Assembly (NCBI GenBank): GCA_027294815.1 | Contig: JAPULP010000437.1 | Location: 1 to 6,339, forward strand | Source: Gemmatimonadota bacterium | GTDB taxonomy: Bacteria; Gemmatimonadota; Gemmatimonadetes; Gemmatimonadales; GWC2-71-9 | Reading direction: 5' to 3' | Length of the DNA: 6,339 bases | Shown: one piece after another, positions 5,461 to 6,339 of the stretch | Numbering within the stretch: position 1 is the first letter of the stretch | Layout: each line of letters opens with the position of its first letter | Translations under genes and position numbers: made by a program | Notes under the pieces: model-generated | Database searches by the model: none | The model's input: the letters and a program-made list of their open reading frames with translations, nothing else | Told to the model about the DNA's origin: nothing

Positions 5461-6339
5461 ATGATTCTCGGGGTCCCGAAAGAAATCAAAGCAAATGAGA
5501 ACCGAGTGGCTCTCGTTCCGTCCGGCGTAGAAGCCCTGGTTGCCGATGGCCACACGGTGGTGATCGAGCGGTCCGCGGGGCAGGGTAGCGGGTTTGCCGA
5601 TCAGGCATACATCGGTGCGGGCGGAACGATGACCGCGGGAGCGGACGAAGTGTGGGCCAAAGCCGATATGATCATGAAGGTCAAAGAACCGATCGAGTCC
5701 GAATGGCCCATGATGAAATCCGGCCAGATCATCTTCACATACTTTCACTTCGCCGCGAGCGAAGCACTGACTCGCGCCGTGGTCGACTCGAACTGTGTCG
5801 CCATCGCCTACGAAACGGTACAGCTCGCGTCCGGCGAATTGCCGCTCCTGACGCCCATGAGCGAAGTGGCCGGACGGATGGCCGTGCAAGAGGGCGCCAA
5901 GTATCTCGAGGCGTTGAGCGGTGGACGGGGCCTGCTGTTGGGGGGCGTACCAGGGGTGATGCCGGCCAAGGTGTTGATCCTGGGCGGGGGTGTGGTGGGC
6001 ACCAACGCGGCAAAGATGGCCGCGGGAATGGGCGCCAACGTGACAATCCTCGACCTGTCCTTGGATCGGCTCCGTTACCTGAGTGATGTGATGCCGGCCA
6101 ATGTCACGCTCATTCACTCCAGTCGACTCAACATTCTCGAGATGCTGGCTCAGGCCGACCTGGTCATCGGAGCGGTGTTATTGACGGGGGCGAAGGCACC
6201 GAAGCTCATACGTCGGGAAGACCTGGCGGTGATGAAGGAAGGATCGGTCATCGTCGACGTAGCCGTCGATCAAGGCGGGTGTGTCGAGACGACGAAGCCT
6301 ACTACGCACGAAAACCCCACATACGTCGTCGATGGGGTC
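5461..6339 (+). CDS. ald: Alanine dehydrogenase (3' end outside window)
   Basis: The frame is open from the ATG at 5461 to the last base, 293 codons with no stop; family members have about 370 residues, so roughly the last 78 are missing. Ald interconverts L-alanine and pyruvate plus ammonia with NAD(H) in the cytoplasm. It opens with MILGVPKEIKANENRVALVP, the typical N-terminus. Residues matching known Ald active sites are Arg15, Lys75 in KVKEP, His96 in YFHFAA and Asp270 in VDVAVDQGG, all at the same numbers as in the Mycobacterium tuberculosis enzyme. The Rossmann glycine motif GGGVVG is at 175-180, and Asp198, at the end of the following strand, probably binds the NAD ribose. It lies 23 bases after the M16 gene in the same direction, probably in the same operon. 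The spacer has no Shine-Dalgarno sequence and contains CTCCTCC instead. NAD transhydrogenase alpha subunit is related, but MILGVPKEIK and the catalytic set favour Ald. Confidence 0.95.
   Translation, partial: MILGVPKEIKANENRVALVPSGVEALVADGHTVVIERSAGQGSGFADQAYIGAGGTMTAGADEVWAKADMIMKVKEPIESEWPMMKSGQIIFTYFHFAASEALTRAVVDSNCVAIAYETVQLASGELPLLTPMSEVAGRMAVQEGAKYLEALSGGRGLLLGGVPGVMPAKVLILGGGVVGTNAAKMAAGMGANVTILDLSLDRLRYLSDVMPANVTLIHSSRLNILEMLAQADLVIGAVLLTGAKAPKLIRREDLAVMKEGSVIVDVAVDQGGCVETTKPTTHENPTYVVDGV

Noticed and set aside
5434..6117. Open frame on the - strand, 227 codons, opposite ald
   Set aside because: The + strand encodes alanine dehydrogenase with all active-site residues; the antisense product is His- and Arg-rich without motifs. 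It is an artefact of codon bias.

Overview
The window is a GC-rich stretch of a bacterial chromosome carrying mostly housekeeping genes. All recognisable proteins look full length except the two cut by the window edges. The organism is probably a Gram-negative bacterium, because it has an RseP-type site-2 protease. The Hanks-type kinase, the pnp to M16 peptidase to ald order and the GGAGCAG-like heptad repeats between genes made me think of Gemmatimonadota or a similar phylum. That placement is an impression and no search was run.

Layout from left to right: (1) the C-terminal part of rseP on the + strand, cut by the left edge. (2) A 99-base gap almost filled by one large imperfect inverted repeat built from degenerate 7-base units. 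(3) A C-terminally membrane-anchored Ser/Thr protein kinase on the - strand, convergent with rseP. (4) A 107-base divergent intergenic region. (5) rpsO (ribosomal protein S15) on the + strand, followed by a strong intrinsic terminator. (6) pnp (polynucleotide phosphorylase), starting about 20 bases after the terminator U-tract. (7) An M16B zinc peptidase gene that overlaps the pnp stop by 4 bases. (8) The first 293 codons of ald (alanine dehydrogenase), cut by the right edge.

rpsO, pnp and the M16 peptidase form a conserved bacterial neighbourhood; Bacillus has rpsO, pnpA, ylxY and mlpA/ymxG in this order. ald is attached downstream with a 23-base spacer, so rpsO-pnp-M16-ald is probably one transcription unit with an attenuating terminator after its first gene. 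PNPase degrades RNA from the 3' end, S15 is an early 16S rRNA-binding protein, the M16 peptidase probably clears peptides in the cytoplasm, and Ald interconverts alanine and pyruvate.

I found no convincing new multi-gene system, CRISPR array, tRNA, rRNA or insertion sequence. The points most worth a second look are the heptad-built inverted repeat, the terminator just ahead of pnp, the tail-anchored kinase divergent from rpsO, the altered rRNA-contact motif in S15 beside a possible leader hairpin, and the lack of a ribosome binding site before ald.
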